Notes: a model not told the origin generated them from the sequence alone. A stretch of DNA of 57,918 bases from Bacillus manliponensis (GCF_000712595.1 NZ_JOTN01000023.1:1-57918), one strand, 5' to 3'; positions 45,304 through 57,730 are shown, counted from the first letter of the stretch. Program-made: numbers and translations.

Positions 45304-45946
45304 TTTTGTCTTCCCTTTCTTTTTTTAATAACTGCTCTTTTAATTGTTCCATCTCTAGTTCCATTATCTTTAGTTTATCGAAAATTGGGTCTGGTAGATC
45401 GCAATGATTCAAGTCTCTATCAATCTTAATACCATTTTGGACGACAACACGACCCGGTATTCCAACAACCGTAGAGCACGGTGGCACTTCTTTCAACACA
45501 ACAGACCCTGCACCAATTTTAGAGTTTTCTCCAATAGTAATTGAGCCAAGTACTTTTGCCCCGGTAGCAATTAGCACATTATCTTGAATTGTCGGATGAC
45601 GTTTTCCTTTTTCTTTTCCGGTACCTCCTAATGTGACTCCTTGATAAATGGTAACATTATCTCCAATCTCACATGTTTCTCCAATGACAACTCCCATGCC
45701 ATGGTCAATAAAGAAACGACGGCCAATTGTTGCACCTGGATGAATTTCAATACCAGTAAAAAAGCGTCCCATTTGCGATATAGCTCGTGCTAAGAAGAAA
45801 AATTTCCGCTTATATAAAGTGTGTGCAACACGATGTGCCCAAATCGCATGTAATCCAGAATACGTTAAGATAACCTCCAAGTAACCTCTCGCTGCTGGAT
45901 CTTGTTCAAAGACGACTTCAATGTCCTCACGAAGCCTCTTAAACAT
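45284..45946 (-). CDS. cysE: Serine O-acetyltransferase
   Basis: A 220-residue enzyme that makes O-acetylserine, the carbon skeleton for cysteine. It has the left-handed beta-helix of hexapeptide repeats ([46 protein letters not shown]). This is the short Gram-positive form. The ATG at 45946 follows AGAGGGGG; the open extension to 46000 is leader. Confidence 0.96.
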   Translation of the reverse strand: MFKRLREDIEVVFEQDPAARGYLEVILTYSGLHAIWAHRVAHTLYKRKFFFLARAISQMGRFFTGIEIHPGATIGRRFFIDHGMGVVIGETCEIGDNVTIYQGVTLGGTGKEKGKRHPTIQDNVLIATGAKVLGSITIGENSKIGAGSVVLKEVPPCSTVVGIPGRVVVQNGIKIDRDLNHCDLPDPIFDKLKIMELEMEQLKEQLLKKEREDKNDYSHL

Positions 45947-46101
45947 CGTTGTTCCCCCTCTTCTTATAAAGTGAACCTTCACAGTGGGGGTTTTCTTCAT
46001 CCCTCACTGAGTGTTAGTTGAACCAATCGGGCTTTTACAGCCCGTTAATGCGAGATAAAGTGAAACGATCAATAAAATGCCTTACTCCATTTAAAAGGTA
46101 T

Positions 46102-46345
46102 AAAAAAAACGCCTCTGTACATTAGACAGAGACGCCTTTTCAGCGCGGTTCCACTCTGTTTAGGTCTAAAAAAGACCTCAAACTCAACCATGATAACGGT
46201 ATACACCGCTTCCGCTTACTTTCACAACGTGTTGTTCAGCAGAAGACTCCAAGGGGCACTTCAAAAACCCGCTTTTAAACCACTCCCAGCCAAATGGTGG
46301 TTCTCTCTGTGAAAAGCCTGATTTTCTACTTCTCCTTTTCGTCGC
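46102..46345 (-). promoter_or_regulatory. T-box riboswitch, cysteine-specific, upstream of cysE-cysS
   Basis: On the minus strand the leader has a stem I with an AGTA bulge and an AACCAC/GTGGTT distal helix, and a GAAGTGCC specifier loop giving codon UGC (46256-46258) for Cys. The T-box proper AGAGTGGAACCGCG is at 46144-46157. A terminator follows (GGCGTCTCTGT/ACAGAGGCGTT plus eight T, about 46102-46140). Uncharged tRNA-Cys should stop termination and switch on cysE-cysS. Confidence 0.95.
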
Positions 46346-46358
46346 TTTTACTTATATT

Positions 46359-46386
46359 ATTTTAAAGTATTTTATTATATTTCCAA
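46359..46386 (-). promoter_or_regulatory. Candidate promoter of the cysE operon
   Basis: Minus strand: TTGGAA (46381-46386), 16-base spacer, TAAAAT (46359-46364), just upstream of the T-box leader. Other A/T-rich -10 candidates are close by, so the exact choice is uncertain. Confidence 0.5.
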
Positions 46387-46398
46387 ACCGGAAAAATG

Positions 46399-47856
46399 TT
46401 AACCAATTACTTTACGAACACGATTTAAAACTTTTTCTTTCCCTAAAAGTGCAATCGCGTTTGGAAGCTCAGGACCATGTGTTTGACCAGTTGTCGCTAC
46501 ACGAATTGGCATAAATAGAGCTTTCCCTTTTTGACCTGTTTGCTTTTGTACTGCTTTAATTGAAGTCTTTACTGATGCAGGTGTCATCTCTTCTAATGCT
46601 TCAATTTCAGCTGCAAATGCACGCATAACTTCTGGTACTTGTTCACCTTGTAATACTTCTTGTCCTTCTGCATCATATTCAACATGATCTTTAAAGAACA
46701 TTTCAGAAAGCTCTACAATCTCAGCACCAAAGCTCATTTGCTCATGATATAAAGCAATTACGTCGCGAATCCAAGCTGATTCTTGCTCGCTTGCATTTTC
46801 ACTAATACGACCTGCTTTTACTAAGTGAGGCATACTTAGTTCTACAACACGATCTAATTCTTGCTTTTTCATATATTGGTTATTCATCCATTTTAGCTTC
46901 TGTGAATCGAATAATGCAGGTGACTTAGATAAGCGAGCCGCATCAAACATTTCGATAAATTCCGCTGGAGAGAAGATTTCTTCTTCTCCTACTGGCGACC
47001 AACCTAATAATGCAATGAAGTTGAACAATGCTTCTGGAAGATATCCAAGTTCTGCGTATTGCTCAATAAATTGAATAATTGACTCATCACGTTTACTTAA
47101 TTTCTTACGACTCTCATTTACGATTAATGTCATATGAGCAAATTCTGGCACATCCCAACCAAACGCTTCATAGATCATCATTTGTTTCGGTGTGTTTGAG
47201 ATGTGATCATCTCCACGAAGAACGTGAGAAATTTCCATTAAGTGATCATCTACTGCTACTGCAAAGTTATACGTTGGAATACCGTCTTTCTTTACGATAA
47301 CAAAATCACCGAAGTCATCTGAATTAAAGGATACTTCACCTTTTACCATGTCATTGAATTTATATTCACGACCAGCAGGTACACGGAAGCGGATACTTGG
47401 AATACGCCCTTCTGCTTCAAATGCTGCTACTTGTTCTTCTGTTAAAGAACGATGATTCCCTGCATAGCGAGGTGTTTCACCACGAGCAATTTGACCTTCA
47501 CGCTCTGCTTCTAACTCTTCCTCTGTCATATAACATTTATATGCTAAACCGCGCTCTAGTAATTCTTGATATAACTCTTTATAAATATCTAAACGTTCTG
47601 TTTGACGATACGGTCCGTATTCACCTGGAACGTCAACACTCTCATCCCAGTCGATGCCAAGCCATTTCAAGAACTTTAATTGGCTTTCTTCACCGCCAGC
47701 TACATTACGCTTTACATCTGTATCTTCAATACGAATGATGAACTTTCCGTTTTGATTACGTGCGAATAAGTAGTTAAACAGTGCCGTACGTGCATTTCCG
47801 ATATGTAAGTGTCCTGTTGGACTTGGCGCATAGCGCACTCTCACTTGCTTTTCCAT
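46399..47856 (-). CDS. gltX: Glutamyl-tRNA synthetase
   Basis: A 485-residue class I synthetase with [19 protein letters not shown] (HIGH) and KKLSKRDES (KMSKS). In bacilli lacking GlnRS it also charges tRNA-Gln with Glu for the amidotransferase route. I use the ATG at 47856 ([15 protein letters not shown]) with GGAAGG upstream; the frame is open to 47889. Confidence 0.97.
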   Translation of the reverse strand: MEKQVRVRYAPSPTGHLHIGNARTALFNYLFARNQNGKFIIRIEDTDVKRNVAGGEESQLKFLKWLGIDWDESVDVPGEYGPYRQTERLDIYKELYQELLERGLAYKCYMTEEELEAEREGQIARGETPRYAGNHRSLTEEQVAAFEAEGRIPSIRFRVPAGREYKFNDMVKGEVSFNSDDFGDFVIVKKDGIPTYNFAVAVDDHLMEISHVLRGDDHISNTPKQMMIYEAFGWDVPEFAHMTLIVNESRKKLSKRDESIIQFIEQYAELGYLPEALFNFIALLGWSPVGEEEIFSPAEFIEMFDAARLSKSPALFDSQKLKWMNNQYMKKQELDRVVELSMPHLVKAGRISENASEQESAWIRDVIALYHEQMSFGAEIVELSEMFFKDHVEYDAEGQEVLQGEQVPEVMRAFAAEIEALEEMTPASVKTSIKAVQKQTGQKGKALFMPIRVATTGQTHGPELPNAIALLGKEKVLNRVRKVIG

Positions 47857-47945
47857 AATTGGTACACCTTCCATTTCTAATGTCAACATATTCTCTAATT
47901 GTACACCAAAAAAATACGATTATCCATCTCAGGAATAAAAAACGA

Positions 47946-48425
47946 CTATTTTTTCTGTAGCAATACAACAGCTTGAGAAGCAATCCCTTCTTCTCTACCT
48001 GTAAAACCTAATTTCTCTGTTGTTGTCGCTTTTACATTTACATTTTCAATTGATGTTTCTAGCAATTCACTAATACGTTTTCTCATACTATCAATATGAG
48101 GCGCCATTTTCGGCTTTTGTGCAATAATTGTACAATCTAAATTTCCAAGCTCATATCCTTGGCTCTTCACAAATTCCCATACTTTTTGTAAGAGTACCGC
48201 TGAATCGGCATCTTTAAAAGCTGGATCTGTATCCGGAAAGTGCTTACCAATATCTCCAGCAGCAATTGCACCTAAACATGCATCGGCAATTGTATGTAAT
48301 AATACATCCGCATCAGAATGACCGATTAATCCTTTTTCATAAGGAATCGTAATACCGCCGATAATTAACGGTCGTCCTTCTGCAAATTCATGTACATCAA
48401 AACCTTGTCCAATTCGAAACATCAT
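47946..48425 (-). CDS. ispF: 2-C-methyl-D-erythritol 2,4-cyclodiphosphate synthase
   Basis: A 159-residue MEP-pathway enzyme. Metal ligands Asp and His are in GFDVHEF, and a His in [10 protein letters not shown]; a C-terminal [11 protein letters not shown] completes the active site. It acts two steps after IspD. Start at 48425 follows AGGAGG by seven bases; a second ATG follows immediately. A terminator separates it from ispD. Confidence 0.97.
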   Translation of the reverse strand: MMFRIGQGFDVHEFAEGRPLIIGGITIPYEKGLIGHSDADVLLHTIADACLGAIAAGDIGKHFPDTDPAFKDADSAVLLQKVWEFVKSQGYELGNLDCTIIAQKPKMAPHIDSMRKRISELLETSIENVNVKATTTEKLGFTGREEGIASQAVVLLQKK

Positions 48426-48483
48426 TATAAATCCTCCTTAAACGAAACTACTACGTTGTATCATATCATATTCTTGATTCTAT

Positions 48484-48517
48484 GAGAAAAAGCCCGGTAG
48501 CCACCGAGCTTTTTCTG
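48484..48517 (-). terminator. Terminator between ispD and ispF
   Basis: Minus strand: AGAAAAAGC and CGGT pair with ACCG and GCTTTTTCT around a GGCT-type loop, giving a U-rich 3' arm. It would uncouple ispF from ispD unless read-through is common. A TATGAT just downstream could be the -10 of a separate ispF promoter, but the -35 is poor. Confidence 0.75.
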
Positions 48518-48541
48518 TCAATCATTATAGTATTGCTTGTA

Positions 48542-49219
48542 TCACTTCTGAACGCGTATAAAGTTTTCAGCAATCAACAAATCTTCAGGAGTAGTTACTT
48601 TAATATTATAGTAACTACCCTCTACTACACCTACTCGTTTTCCTGCTCGCTCTACTAAACTTGCGTCATCTGTGCCAAGAAACCCTGCTTGTTTTGCACT
48701 TTCATGAGCTTCTAATAAAAGTGGAACATAAAACCCTTGTGGCGTTTGAACCGATCGTAGCTCAGATCGCTCAACAGTTTCTACTACTACCCCATCGTTC
48801 ACCTTTTTTATTGTATCTTTAACAGGAACTGCACAAATAGAGGCACCTTCTCGCTTTGCACATTCTAGCACATGGCTAATCATTTCCTTCGTAACAAAAG
48901 GGCGAGCTCCATCATGTACTAAAACATAATCAACATCTTTAACATGTAACAGTGCATGATATACACTATCTTGCCTTTCAGCTCCACCTTTAATTAGTTC
49001 CACATGCTTTGTAATACGATAGGTATGAAGAAGCTCTTCAAAATAAGGACGCTCCGCTTCATTAATTGCCATAACGATACCCTTACAATCTTCATCTTGT
49101 TCAAAGGCACGTAACGTATGTACAATAATCGGTACATCGTTAATTGATAAGAACAATTTGTTTTTGCCAGCACCCATTCTCTTCCCTTGTCCTGCTGCTG
49201 GAATAATTAATGTATACAT
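48542..49219 (-). CDS. ispD: 2-C-methyl-D-erythritol 4-phosphate cytidylyltransferase
   Basis: A 225-residue nucleotidyltransferase of isoprenoid synthesis. The CTP-binding loop [16 protein letters not shown] and [10 protein letters not shown] are clear. It follows yacL by 16 bases. Confidence 0.96.
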   Translation of the reverse strand: MYTLIIPAAGQGKRMGAGKNKLFLSINDVPIIVHTLRAFEQDEDCKGIVMAINEAERPYFEELLHTYRITKHVELIKGGAERQDSVYHALLHVKDVDYVLVHDGARPFVTKEMISHVLECAKREGASICAVPVKDTIKKVNDGVVVETVERSELRSVQTPQGFYVPLLLEAHESAKQAGFLGTDDASLVERAGKRVGVVEGSYYNIKVTTPEDLLIAENFIRVQK

Positions 49220-49235
49220 ACTTGTATTCCTCTGC

Positions 49236-50342
49236 TTATAATGCTTTTTCTAATAGCTTTCGCTTTGCAAAAATCATGCGGCCAGCAGACGTTTGTAAAA
49301 CACTTGTAACAAGAACATCAAGTTGAGAACCAACGTACTCCTTGCCGTCTTCCACAACAATCATTGTGCCATCATCTAAATATGCAACACCTTGATTTTG
49401 CTCTTTCCCATCTTTTACAACGTATACACTTAGCTCTTCGCCAGGAAGGACAACTGGCTTAATTGCATTAGCTAAATCATTAATGTTTAATACGGTTACA
49501 CCTTGTAATTCAGAGACTTTATTTAAGTTAAAGTCATTTGTAACAACTGTACCACCTGTTAATTTACCTAATTTAATAAGTTTGCTGTCTACTTCATGGA
49601 TCTCTTCAAAATCACCTTCATAAATTTCTACCGGTATCGGTAACTCTTTTTGAATGCGATTTAAAATATCCAATCCTCTTCGGCCACGATTTCTTTTTAA
49701 TGCGTCAGAAGAATCTGCAATATGTTGCAATTCTTCTAATACAAATTGCGGGATAACAATCGTTCCTTCTAAAAACTTTGTCTGACAAATATCTGCAATA
49801 CGACCATCAATAATAACACTAGTGTCTAAAATTTTCCAATTAGATGTAGGTGTATCCACCTCTGCATCATCACTTGCATTGTTCGTATTCTTCTTTTTCC
49901 CTGCGCGCTGCGGCAACGTAAATAACCCTAATAATTCATTTCTCTTTTTAAAACCAACTTGAAACCCTAAATAACCAAGCAGTAACGTGAAAAATACCTG
50001 CAACACCGTGCTAATTACCGGGATTGTAAATTCCCTGATTGGAATTAAAATCAAATATGCAACAATAAGCCCTGAAATTAATCCTAAAGTCCCAAACAAA
50101 ACATCCCCAACAGGAGCTTTTACAAGAGCTTCTTCAATATGTTTAATTAACTGAACGATATAATCTACAAGCCAAAACGTTGTTAAGAATAAAATAATTG
50201 CACCAATAATCGCACGTGCATAAGATTCTTCAAGCCACGGTACTGAACCAATATTTAATATATCAATTAATTTAGGAATCAAAAAAATACCTAGTGCTCC
50301 TCCAATTACTAAAAAGAAGAGCTGTACGATCCGTCTTAACAT
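49236..50342 (-). CDS. yacL: PIN-TRAM membrane protein YacL
   Basis: A 368-residue protein with four N-terminal membrane helices (about residues 7-25, 43-65, 80-102, 108-130), a cytoplasmic PIN nuclease domain ([15 protein letters not shown] with the catalytic Asp) and a C-terminal TRAM domain (about 295-360). The PIN-TRAM architecture suggests a membrane-bound ribonuclease; the target is not known to me. It has its own promoter. Confidence 0.9.
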   Translation of the reverse strand: MLRRIVQLFFLVIGGALGIFLIPKLIDILNIGSVPWLEESYARAIIGAIILFLTTFWLVDYIVQLIKHIEEALVKAPVGDVLFGTLGLISGLIVAYLILIPIREFTIPVISTVLQVFFTLLLGYLGFQVGFKKRNELLGLFTLPQRAGKKKNTNNASDDAEVDTPTSNWKILDTSVIIDGRIADICQTKFLEGTIVIPQFVLEELQHIADSSDALKRNRGRRGLDILNRIQKELPIPVEIYEGDFEEIHEVDSKLIKLGKLTGGTVVTNDFNLNKVSELQGVTVLNINDLANAIKPVVLPGEELSVYVVKDGKEQNQGVAYLDDGTMIVVEDGKEYVGSQLDVLVTSVLQTSAGRMIFAKRKLLEKAL

Positions 50343-50441
50343 CCAACCACCTCCTACTCATTATTAACCATTATTTTGCTACTCAAAACGTCGAATGCAA
50401 AAGCGGACACATTTTTTATAAATTCTTTTATTTACCAATAT

Positions 50442-50469
50442 ATCATATCACATATAAAAAAGCTGTCAC
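50442..50469 (-). promoter_or_regulatory. Promoter of yacL-ispD
   Basis: Minus strand: GTGACA (50464-50469), 16-base spacer, TATGAT (50442-50447), in the 158-base disA-yacL gap. I see no strong terminator for disA there. Confidence 0.7.
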
Positions 50470-50500
50470 TGTCGTCATAATGTGAAATCAATGTAATATT

Positions 50501-51574
50501 CTAGTTATGTCTATTCATATACAAATGCTCTTGAATTCGTTTTAAACCTTCACGTATTTTCTTCGCTCGTACTTCTCCAATTCCTTCTACATCATCTAAA
50601 TCATCAATTGTGGCTCTACAAACCCCTTGTAACGTTTTAAAACGAGCGATTAAATTTTCAATGATAAGAGGCGGCAAACGCGAAATCTTATTTACAATAC
50701 GATATCCTCGTGGCGTTACACCTTCTTCTAAACTTGTCTGACCAGGGTAACCAAGGAGCTTCACTAAATCACTATCTTCTAACAACTGTATATTTGCTAA
50801 TTCCTGTAACTTCTTTAATACTTTTTTATGATCTTGCGTTTTCTCATGAGAATAATCTTTAATTAATAAAGCTGCTTCCGCTTCTAAATCTGCTAATAAC
50901 TCACTTAACTGCAAACGAATTAATCTGCCTTCTGTACCTAACTCATGAATATAACTATTAATTTCATTTTTAATACGCAGCACCATTTCTACCGTATGTA
51001 ACAAATGAACAACTTCCGACATCGTCACTACTTCTTCAAACTCTAAAATACCGAGGTTAATAATACCTTCATTCCAAACCGCTTTATACTTTTCTAATGT
51101 TTGAATTGCCTGATTAGCCTTTGTCAAGATCACACCTATATCTTTTAACGTATAACGTAAGTTCCCTTGGTATAAAGTAATGACGTTACGCCTTTGTGAA
51201 ATAGCTACAACAAGACTTCCAGTTTGTTTTGCCACCCGTTCAGCAGTACGGTGGCGCATCCCTGTTTCAATTGAATCAATAGATGGGTCCGGGGCTAGCT
51301 GTGCATTTGCAATTAAGATTTTGCTCCCCGTCTCGTTTAAAATAAGGGCACCATCCATTTTTGCAAGCTCATACAAGCTCGCTGGAGAAAACCCACAATT
51401 AATATGAAATCCACCATCTACAATACTCTTAATTTGGTCATTATATCCTAAAACAATAAGTCCACCTGTTTGTGCACGAAGTACATTATCAATCCCCTCT
51501 CTAAGCGGTGTACCTGGTGCAACCAGCTGTAAAATATTAATGATGCTTTTGGCACGCTGCTTGTTTTCCTCCAT
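50501..51574 (-). CDS. disA: DNA integrity scanning protein, diadenylate cyclase DisA
   Basis: The 357-residue protein makes c-di-AMP. The DAC domain (1-~145) has the substrate motifs KMDGALIL and [11 protein letters not shown] helical spine follows, then a C-terminal helix-hairpin-helix DNA-binding domain ([20 protein letters not shown]) that recognises branched DNA. It sits four bases after radA, a DNA-repair partner that in B. subtilis interacts with it. Confidence 0.97.
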   Translation of the reverse strand: MEENKQRAKSIINILQLVAPGTPLREGIDNVLRAQTGGLIVLGYNDQIKSIVDGGFHINCGFSPASLYELAKMDGALILNETGSKILIANAQLAPDPSIDSIETGMRHRTAERVAKQTGSLVVAISQRRNVITLYQGNLRYTLKDIGVILTKANQAIQTLEKYKAVWNEGIINLGILEFEEVVTMSEVVHLLHTVEMVLRIKNEINSYIHELGTEGRLIRLQLSELLADLEAEAALLIKDYSHEKTQDHKKVLKKLQELANIQLLEDSDLVKLLGYPGQTSLEEGVTPRGYRIVNKISRLPPLIIENLIARFKTLQGVCRATIDDLDDVEGIGEVRAKKIREGLKRIQEHLYMNRHN

Positions 51575-51577
51575 ATG

Positions 51578-52954
51578 CTATCCTCCTAACGTTACGCGAA
51601 GTGCCTCCCCTATATTTGAAACACCTACCACCTCAATCCCCTCAGGAATTGTCCAGCCTCCTAGATTCTTTCTCGGAATAATAACTCGTTGAAAACCTAA
51701 TTTTGCTGCTTCTTGTACACGCTGTTCTATTCGAGATACCCTTCGAACTTCCCCTGTTAAACCAACTTCTCCAATCACTGCATCTGTTGGAGCTGTTGAC
51801 TTATCACGAAAGCTTGACGCAATACTTAACGCAACCGCTAAATCAACTGCTGGCTCATCAAGCTTCATACCACCAGCAACTTTTAAATATGCGTCTTGGT
51901 TTTGTAATAATAATCCCGCTCGTTTCTCAAGTACTGCCATAATTAATGAAACTCGGTTATGATCAATCCCTGTAGCCATTCTTCTTGGATTCCCAAAACT
52001 TGTAGGTGAAATGAGCGCTTGAATTTCAACTAAAACAGGTCTTGTTCCCTCCATAGAAGCTACAACAGTAGAACCAGCTACGCCAACCGGTCTTTCTTCT
52101 AAAAAGATTTCCGAAGGATTTAACACTTCATGCAAACCAAGTTCCTTCATTTCAAAAATGCCCATTTCATTTGTAGAACCGAAACGGTTTTTCACAGCAC
52201 GTAAAATACGATATGTGTGATGACGATCCCCTTCAAAATAAAGAACAGCATCTACCATATGCTCTAACATACGTGGTCCTGCAATTGCACCTTCTTTTGT
52301 TACATGCCCAACAATAAAAATAGGTATACCTTTTGTTTTTGCTAGTTTCATTAATTCGGCTGTACATTCTCGCACTTGCGAGACACTACCAGGTGCTGAA
52401 GTCACCTCAGGTAAATAAATTGTTTGAATCGAGTCAATGACAACAAAGGATGGGTTCATTTCATCTATATATGCTGCAATTCGCTGTAAATCCGTCTCAG
52501 AAACAACAAATAAGTTATCTCCATTTACATGAAGGCGATCCGCCCTTAACTTAATTTGTTTCGCTGATTCTTCACCAGATATATATAATACATCATATGA
52601 ACGATCTGCTAACTGAGATGATACTTGTAATAGCAAAGTAGACTTCCCAATTCCAGGGTCCCCTCCAATTAATACAAGAGATCCATTTACAATCCCACCA
52701 CCAAGTACACGGTTGAATTCTTGAAAGCTTGTCTCAATACGATCTTCCGTTTTTGTTTCTACTTCTTTTAAACGACGAGGTTTCGTAAGCTCTGTTTGAA
52801 TTGCATTTGCATAATTAATACGTCTTGATGATACAACTTGTTCCATTTCTTCCGTTAATGTATTCCACTGACCACAACCTGGACATTTCCCCATATACTT
52901 TGGCGAATGATATCCACACTCTTGACATACAAATTTTGTTTTCTTTTTAGCCAT
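51578..52954 (-). CDS. radA: DNA repair protein RadA
   Basis: A 458-residue RecA-like helicase. The N-terminal zinc finger is [18 protein letters not shown]. Walker A is [11 protein letters not shown], and the RadA-specific [11 protein letters not shown] motif and the C-terminal Lon-like domain (about 280-458) are present. It processes recombination intermediates. The ribosome binding site is weak. It lies downstream of clpC after a hairpin terminator. Confidence 0.97.
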   Translation of the reverse strand: MAKKKTKFVCQECGYHSPKYMGKCPGCGQWNTLTEEMEQVVSSRRINYANAIQTELTKPRRLKEVETKTEDRIETSFQEFNRVLGGGIVNGSLVLIGGDPGIGKSTLLLQVSSQLADRSYDVLYISGEESAKQIKLRADRLHVNGDNLFVVSETDLQRIAAYIDEMNPSFVVIDSIQTIYLPEVTSAPGSVSQVRECTAELMKLAKTKGIPIFIVGHVTKEGAIAGPRMLEHMVDAVLYFEGDRHHTYRILRAVKNRFGSTNEMGIFEMKELGLHEVLNPSEIFLEERPVGVAGSTVVASMEGTRPVLVEIQALISPTSFGNPRRMATGIDHNRVSLIMAVLEKRAGLLLQNQDAYLKVAGGMKLDEPAVDLAVALSIASSFRDKSTAPTDAVIGEVGLTGEVRRVSRIEQRVQEAAKLGFQRVIIPRKNLGGWTIPEGIEVVGVSNIGEALRVTLGG

Positions 52955-53007
52955 TGTATTTTATTCTTCACTTCTCTTTCCTATGTAGCAATTCTATTTC
53001 TTTATAC

Positions 53008-53042
53008 AAGAAATAGGGGCTATCGTTTAGCCCCTTTTTTAA
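53008..53042. terminator. Hairpin terminator between clpC and radA
   Basis: AGGGGCTA pairs with TAGCCCCT around a 5-base loop. On the minus strand the following U-run is broken (ATTTCTT), so it may stop only part of clpC transcription and allow some read-through into radA-disA. On the plus strand a better T-run follows. Confidence 0.65.
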
Positions 53043-53049
53043 TCTATAC

Positions 53050-55485
53050 TTATTTTACCTTTTCTGTACTACGGATGACAAATGTTTCACCATCTGCATC
53101 AAAAATCACTTTTTGACCTTTCTCAATAGCACCTTTTAATAATTCTTCTGACAAATGGTCTTCGATATGCTTTTGAATTGCTCGGCGAAGCGGACGTGCA
53201 CCATATTCTGGATCAAATCCTTTATCTGCAATAGATTCAATCGCTTTTTCTGTTAACTCTAACTCAATTTCTTGCTCTTTCAGGCGTTTGATTAGCTGAT
53301 CTACCATAAGTGTTACAATTTCTCGAATATGTTTTTTCTCTAACGTATGGAAGACAATAATTTCATCGATACGGTTCAAGAATTCTGGACGGAACGCTTT
53401 TTTCAGCTCATCCATTACTTTTCCTTTCATATCTGCATAATCACGGCTTTCATCCTGCACGTTAAATCCAAGATGTTTATTACGTTTTAATGCATCCGCA
53501 CCAACGTTAGAAGTCATAATTACGATTGTGTTACGGAAGTCAACTGTACGGCCTTTAGAGTCTGTTAATCGTCCATCTTCTAATACTTGTAATAAAATAT
53601 TAAATACATCTGGATGAGCTTTCTCAACCTCATCTAGTAAAACGACAGAGTATGGTTTGCGTCTTACCTTTTCTGTCAATTGGCCACCTTCTTCGTGTCC
53701 AACATATCCCGGAGGAGAACCAACTAAACGAGACGTAGAATGTTTCTCCATGTACTCAGACATATCAACACGAATCATCGCATCTTCATCCCCAAACATA
53801 GACTCTGCCAATGCACGAGCAAGTTCAGTTTTACCAACACCTGTTGGTCCTAAGAAAATAAATGAACCGATTGGACGCTTCGGATCTTTTAATCCTGCGC
53901 GAGCACGTCTTACTGCTTTTGCTACCGCCACAACAGCCTCATCTTGCCCAATTACACGATTGTGTAAAATATTTTCTAGGTTTAGTAACTTGTCTGTTTC
54001 TGTCTGTGCCAGTTTAGAGACTGGAATACGGGTCCAAGTCGAAACAACATTCGCAATGTCTTCTACAGTTACTTCTGAGTTCTCTTTTCCTTGCTGCTCT
54101 TTCCATTGACGCTTCGTATCATCTAATTTTTCACGTAAACGTTGCTCCATATCACGAAGAGAAGCTGCTTTTTCGAACTCCTGGCTTTGTACAGCTGCAT
54201 CTTTTTCTTTTCTTACTTCTTCTAACTTTACTTCAAGTTCTTTTAGGTTTGGTGGTGTTGTATATGAACGCAAACGTACTTTTGAAGCTGCTTCATCAAT
54301 TAAATCAATCGCTTTATCTGGTAAGAAGCGATCTGTAATATAACGATCAGAAAGCTTCACGGCTGCATCAATTGCTTCATCTGTAATAGAAACACGGTGG
54401 TGAGCCTCATATCGATCGCGCAATCCTCTTAAAATTTGTACAGATTCTTCTAAACTTGGCTCATCTACATGAATTGGTTGGAAACGTCTTTCTAAAGCTG
54501 CATCTTTTTCGATATATTTACGATACTCATCTAATGTCGTTGCACCAATACACTGTAATTCACCGCGTGCTAATGATGGCTTTAAAATATTTGATGCATC
54601 GATTGCGCCTTCTGCACCACCTGCACCAATTAATGTATGAAGTTCATCAATAAACAGAATAATGTTACCAGCTTGACGAATTTCATCCATTACTTTCTTT
54701 AGACGATCTTCAAATTCACCACGATATTTTGTCCCTGCAACAACAGTTCCCATATCTAAAGTCATAACACGCTTATCACGTAAAATTTCTGGAACTTCAT
54801 TATTTACAATTTGCTGTGCTAAACCTTCTGCAATTGCTGTTTTACCAACACCAGGTTCTCCAATTAATACTGGGTTGTTCTTTGTTCTTCTACTTAGCAC
54901 TTCAATCACACGTTGAATTTCTTTACTACGTCCAATAACTGGATCAAGACGCTCTTCACGAGCAACAGCTGTTAAGTCACGCGCTAGACTATCAAGTGTT
55001 GGTGTGTTTGCATTTGCAGAAGCACCTCCAGCATGGCCAGATGCTGCTTCATTACTTCCAAGTAATTGTAATACTTGTTGACGTGCTTTATTTAAACTTA
55101 CACCTAAATTATTTAATACACGTGCCGCTACACCTTCTCCTTCACGAATTAGACCTAGTAAAATATGCTCTGTTCCAACATAAGAATGACCTAACTTCCG
55201 TGCTTCGTCCATAGATAGTTCAATTACTTTTTTTGCACGAGGCGTATAATGAACAGTTTGGGTTGTTTCTGTTCCTCTGCCAATTAACGCTTCCACTTCT
55301 TTTTGTACTTTTTCAGGGCTTAATCCAAGTGCGATTAATGCTTTCGCAGCAATGCCTTCTCCTTCACGTACAAGCCCAAGCAAAATATGTTCCGTTCCTA
55401 TATTATTATGACCAATGCGAATTGCTTCTTCTTGTGATAAAGCTAATACCTTTTGCGCTCGCTCTGTAAATCTTCCAAACATCAT
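53050..55485 (-). CDS. clpC: ATP-dependent Clp protease ATPase subunit ClpC
   Basis: An 811-residue HSP100 unfoldase. It has two N-terminal Clp-N repeats (about 1-145), AAA1 with GEPGVGKTA, a middle UVR-bearing coiled domain (about 415-475) where MecA or McsB adaptors act, and AAA2 with GPTGVGKTE. It feeds ClpP and recognises arginine-phosphorylated proteins. I use the ATG at 55485, preceded by AGGAG ten bases upstream; its start overlaps the mcsB stop region. Confidence 0.98.
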   Translation of the reverse strand: MMFGRFTERAQKVLALSQEEAIRIGHNNIGTEHILLGLVREGEGIAAKALIALGLSPEKVQKEVEALIGRGTETTQTVHYTPRAKKVIELSMDEARKLGHSYVGTEHILLGLIREGEGVAARVLNNLGVSLNKARQQVLQLLGSNEAASGHAGGASANANTPTLDSLARDLTAVAREERLDPVIGRSKEIQRVIEVLSRRTKNNPVLIGEPGVGKTAIAEGLAQQIVNNEVPEILRDKRVMTLDMGTVVAGTKYRGEFEDRLKKVMDEIRQAGNIILFIDELHTLIGAGGAEGAIDASNILKPSLARGELQCIGATTLDEYRKYIEKDAALERRFQPIHVDEPSLEESVQILRGLRDRYEAHHRVSITDEAIDAAVKLSDRYITDRFLPDKAIDLIDEAASKVRLRSYTTPPNLKELEVKLEEVRKEKDAAVQSQEFEKAASLRDMEQRLREKLDDTKRQWKEQQGKENSEVTVEDIANVVSTWTRIPVSKLAQTETDKLLNLENILHNRVIGQDEAVVAVAKAVRRARAGLKDPKRPIGSFIFLGPTGVGKTELARALAESMFGDEDAMIRVDMSEYMEKHSTSRLVGSPPGYVGHEEGGQLTEKVRRKPYSVVLLDEVEKAHPDVFNILLQVLEDGRLTDSKGRTVDFRNTIVIMTSNVGADALKRNKHLGFNVQDESRDYADMKGKVMDELKKAFRPEFLNRIDEIIVFHTLEKKHIREIVTLMVDQLIKRLKEQEIELELTEKAIESIADKGFDPEYGARPLRRAIQKHIEDHLSEELLKGAIEKGQKVIFDADGETFVIRSTEKVK

Positions 55486-55498
55486 ATCAATCACACTC

Positions 55499-56572
55499 CT
55501 ATTTTGCTTGATTTTGTTCAATTTGTAATCTTTCACGAATAAGTGCCGCTCTTCGGTAATCTCTTTCTTTTGGTTGTAATGGACTACCAGCATACTGTTG
55601 TAAAATCCCTGGCTGTGTTAACACCATCAACTCTGTTAAAATATGGCGTGATATATTTTGAATATATCCAAGATCAATTCCAAGCCTCACATCTGATAAG
55701 CATGTTGCCGCTTCTGCTGATTCAATTAATCGGCTATTTGCCAGTACACCATAAGAACGGTGTACTCTATCTTCAAGCTCAATACTTGAACTTTGCATAA
55801 TCGAATCACGCGCTGCTCTTTCTTGATTAATTAATTGGTTTACTACACTCTTCAAATCTTCTACAATATCTTGTTCTGATTTACCTAATGTTATTTGATT
55901 AGAAATTTGAAATAAGTTTCCTAGAGCCTCACTACCCTCGCCATATATACCTCTAACTACTAAACCCAGTTGGTTGATTACTTCTACAATTCGATTTATT
56001 TGTCTTGTTAACACAAGAGCTGGTAAATGCATCATAACGGAAGCACGTAGACCAGTTCCTATATTTGTAGGACAACTTGTAATATAACCAACTTGCTCAT
56101 CGAATGCGTACTCCAACTGACTTTCTATCCAATTATCAATCTCGTTTGCACATTGTAATGCCTCTAGCACTTGTAATCCTGGAAACAAGCATTGAATACG
56201 TATATGATCTTCTTCATTTAGCATAATACTTATTTGCTCATTCTCAGATAATAAACAAGCCCCTTGTTCAGTCCCTGCTAAATCAGGGCTAATTAAATGT
56301 TTCTCTACTAAAACCCTACGCTCTAGAGGCCTTAATTCATCCATTTTAAAAAAAGCAAATGTACCAAACGGATTATTATTACCTTTTGCAAGTTTCAATT
56401 GAAATGAATCAATCATTTCTTTCGCTGCTTCTTCTGCTAACATAGTTGGGAAGTAATACTGCTGTACATTACGAGCCAATCGAATACGACTACTTAAAAC
56501 AATATCCGAATCTGGGCCACTTCCTCTCATCCAGGGACTAATAGCTTCATTCATAATATGGTCGAGTGACAT
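55499..56572 (-). CDS. mcsB: Protein-arginine kinase McsB
   Basis: A 357-residue phosphagen-kinase-like enzyme that phosphorylates arginines and so marks proteins for Clp[11 protein letters not shown] and the active-site [14 protein letters not shown] are visible. It inactivates CtsR during stress, with McsA as activator. The ATG at 56572 has AGGAGG upstream. Confidence 0.96.
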   Translation of the reverse strand: MSLDHIMNEAISPWMRGSGPDSDIVLSSRIRLARNVQQYYFPTMLAEEAAKEMIDSFQLKLAKGNNNPFGTFAFFKMDELRPLERRVLVEKHLISPDLAGTEQGACLLSENEQISIMLNEEDHIRIQCLFPGLQVLEALQCANEIDNWIESQLEYAFDEQVGYITSCPTNIGTGLRASVMMHLPALVLTRQINRIVEVINQLGLVVRGIYGEGSEALGNLFQISNQITLGKSEQDIVEDLKSVVNQLINQERAARDSIMQSSSIELEDRVHRSYGVLANSRLIESAEAATCLSDVRLGIDLGYIQNISRHILTELMVLTQPGILQQYAGSPLQPKERDYRRAALIRERLQIEQNQAK

Positions 56573-56576
56573 AGTA

Positions 56577-57125
56577 TCATTCCTCCTCTCTATGTTCACT
56601 AAGCCGAGTTTCAATATGTCTCATTTCATCTCGCACTGTAGCTGCTTCTTCAAAAGCCTCTTGCTCTATACACTGCTTAAGTTTTTGTTTTAAATCATGT
56701 AATTCTTTTTTTAAGCGTATATTTCCTCCTATACGCTTCGGGATTTTCCCGTGATGGTTTATATACCCACCGTGAAGTCGTTTTAACATCGGTTTTAATT
56801 TCCCTTTAAACGTTTCATAACAATTGGAACATCCAAACCGGCCACGATTTGCAAATTGCTCATATGTTGTATGACATATCTGGCACTGTAATACTTGGGG
56901 TTCTATAAACTGAGCTGCTGGTTTCTCAAACTTTGGCTGTTCTCCGTTTAATAAACCAGCTAACAAATCCTGAAAGGAAAAACTAGATGATGATGATTGA
57001 AAGAAAGACGTATATCCACTTTCTCCAGCACACTGCTGACAAAGATGAACCTCCGCCTTTTTTCCGTTAATCACTTTTGTAAAATGTAAAGTTGCTTGTT
57101 TTGAATTGCAATTTTGACAAATCAA
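56577..57125 (-). CDS. mcsA: McsA, activator of the McsB arginine kinase
   Basis: A 182-residue protein with four CxxC pairs (CQNC, CQQC, CQIC, CSNC) forming zinc fingers, a basic linker and a C-terminal UVR motif (about 140-175) with coiled-coil character. I place the start at the TTG at 57125, which has GGTGGGAG just upstream and gives the usual length; the GTG at 57137 lies in that site. Confidence 0.93.
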   Translation of the reverse strand: MICQNCNSKQATLHFTKVINGKKAEVHLCQQCAGESGYTSFFQSSSSSFSFQDLLAGLLNGEQPKFEKPAAQFIEPQVLQCQICHTTYEQFANRGRFGCSNCYETFKGKLKPMLKRLHGGYINHHGKIPKRIGGNIRLKKELHDLKQKLKQCIEQEAFEEAATVRDEMRHIETRLSEHREEE

Positions 57126-57230
57126 CGTATCTCCCACCTTTACAATGGAAACAAAGTCTTTCTATCTTTCTTTGTTTCTTTGTTTCACTAACGATTCATG
57201 AAGATTTGCTTTTACGGAATGCAGCTTACG

Positions 57231-57692
57231 TCACTTATACTTCAATGTTCTTAACATCGCCTGTAATATACGTGCTCGAAGTTCATCACGAAACGGCAAA
57301 TCAGCTAACAATACGGATCGATCTAATACACTTAACATTAGCTTTGTTTCTCGCTTTGTAACAATTCCTTCCTCTGCTAAACGTACAACTATACTTTCTG
57401 CATTGGATTGTGCGATACTATGATGAATCATATGAAGCATTTGATCAATAATATCTACTTCATCATGCAATTTGACTTTTATAATACGAATGTAGCCTCC
57501 GCCGCCCCTCTTACTTTCAACTACAAATCCTCTTTCTAACGTAAAGCGAGTATTAATAACGTAGTTGATTTGGGATGGAACACAATCAAACTTATCAGCA
57601 ATTTCGCTTCGTTTAATTTCAATTATATTATTGCCACTTAAGTCAATAACTTGCTTTAGATATTGTTCAATAATATCAGATATATTTCTCAT
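57231..57692 (-). CDS. ctsR: Transcriptional repressor CtsR
   Basis: A 153-residue repressor of class III heat-shock genes. It has an N-terminal winged helix-turn-helix (EIKRSEIADKFDCVPSQINY) whose glycine-rich wing RGGGGYIRI acts as a thermosensor in the family. The C-terminal half mediates dimer formation and McsB contact. GGAGG precedes the ATG. A CtsR operator lies just upstream, so the operon is autoregulated. Confidence 0.97.
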   Translation of the reverse strand: MRNISDIIEQYLKQVIDLSGNNIIEIKRSEIADKFDCVPSQINYVINTRFTLERGFVVESKRGGGGYIRIIKVKLHDEVDIIDQMLHMIHHSIAQSNAESIVVRLAEEGIVTKRETKLMLSVLDRSVLLADLPFRDELRARILQAMLRTLKYK

Positions 57693-57713
57693 TTATCCTC
57701 CACCCTTATTGAC

Positions 57714-57730
57714 TTTGACTATCTTTGACT
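57714..57730 (-). promoter_or_regulatory. CtsR operator
   Basis: Minus strand: AGTCAAA, three bases, AGTCAAA, an exact tandem heptad of the CtsR box. A partial third heptad (GTCAAT, 57708-57713) follows at once. It covers the expected transcription start of ctsR. Confidence 0.95.

Noticed and set aside
47881-47886. TTGACA near the gltX start
   Set aside because: A matching -10 would fall over the gltX ribosome binding site and start codon, so transcription would begin inside the gene.
55486-55593. N-terminal extension of ClpC by 36 residues
   Set aside because: The extension overlaps mcsB coding sequence; the ATG at 55485 has a ribosome binding site and gives the exact family length of 811 residues.
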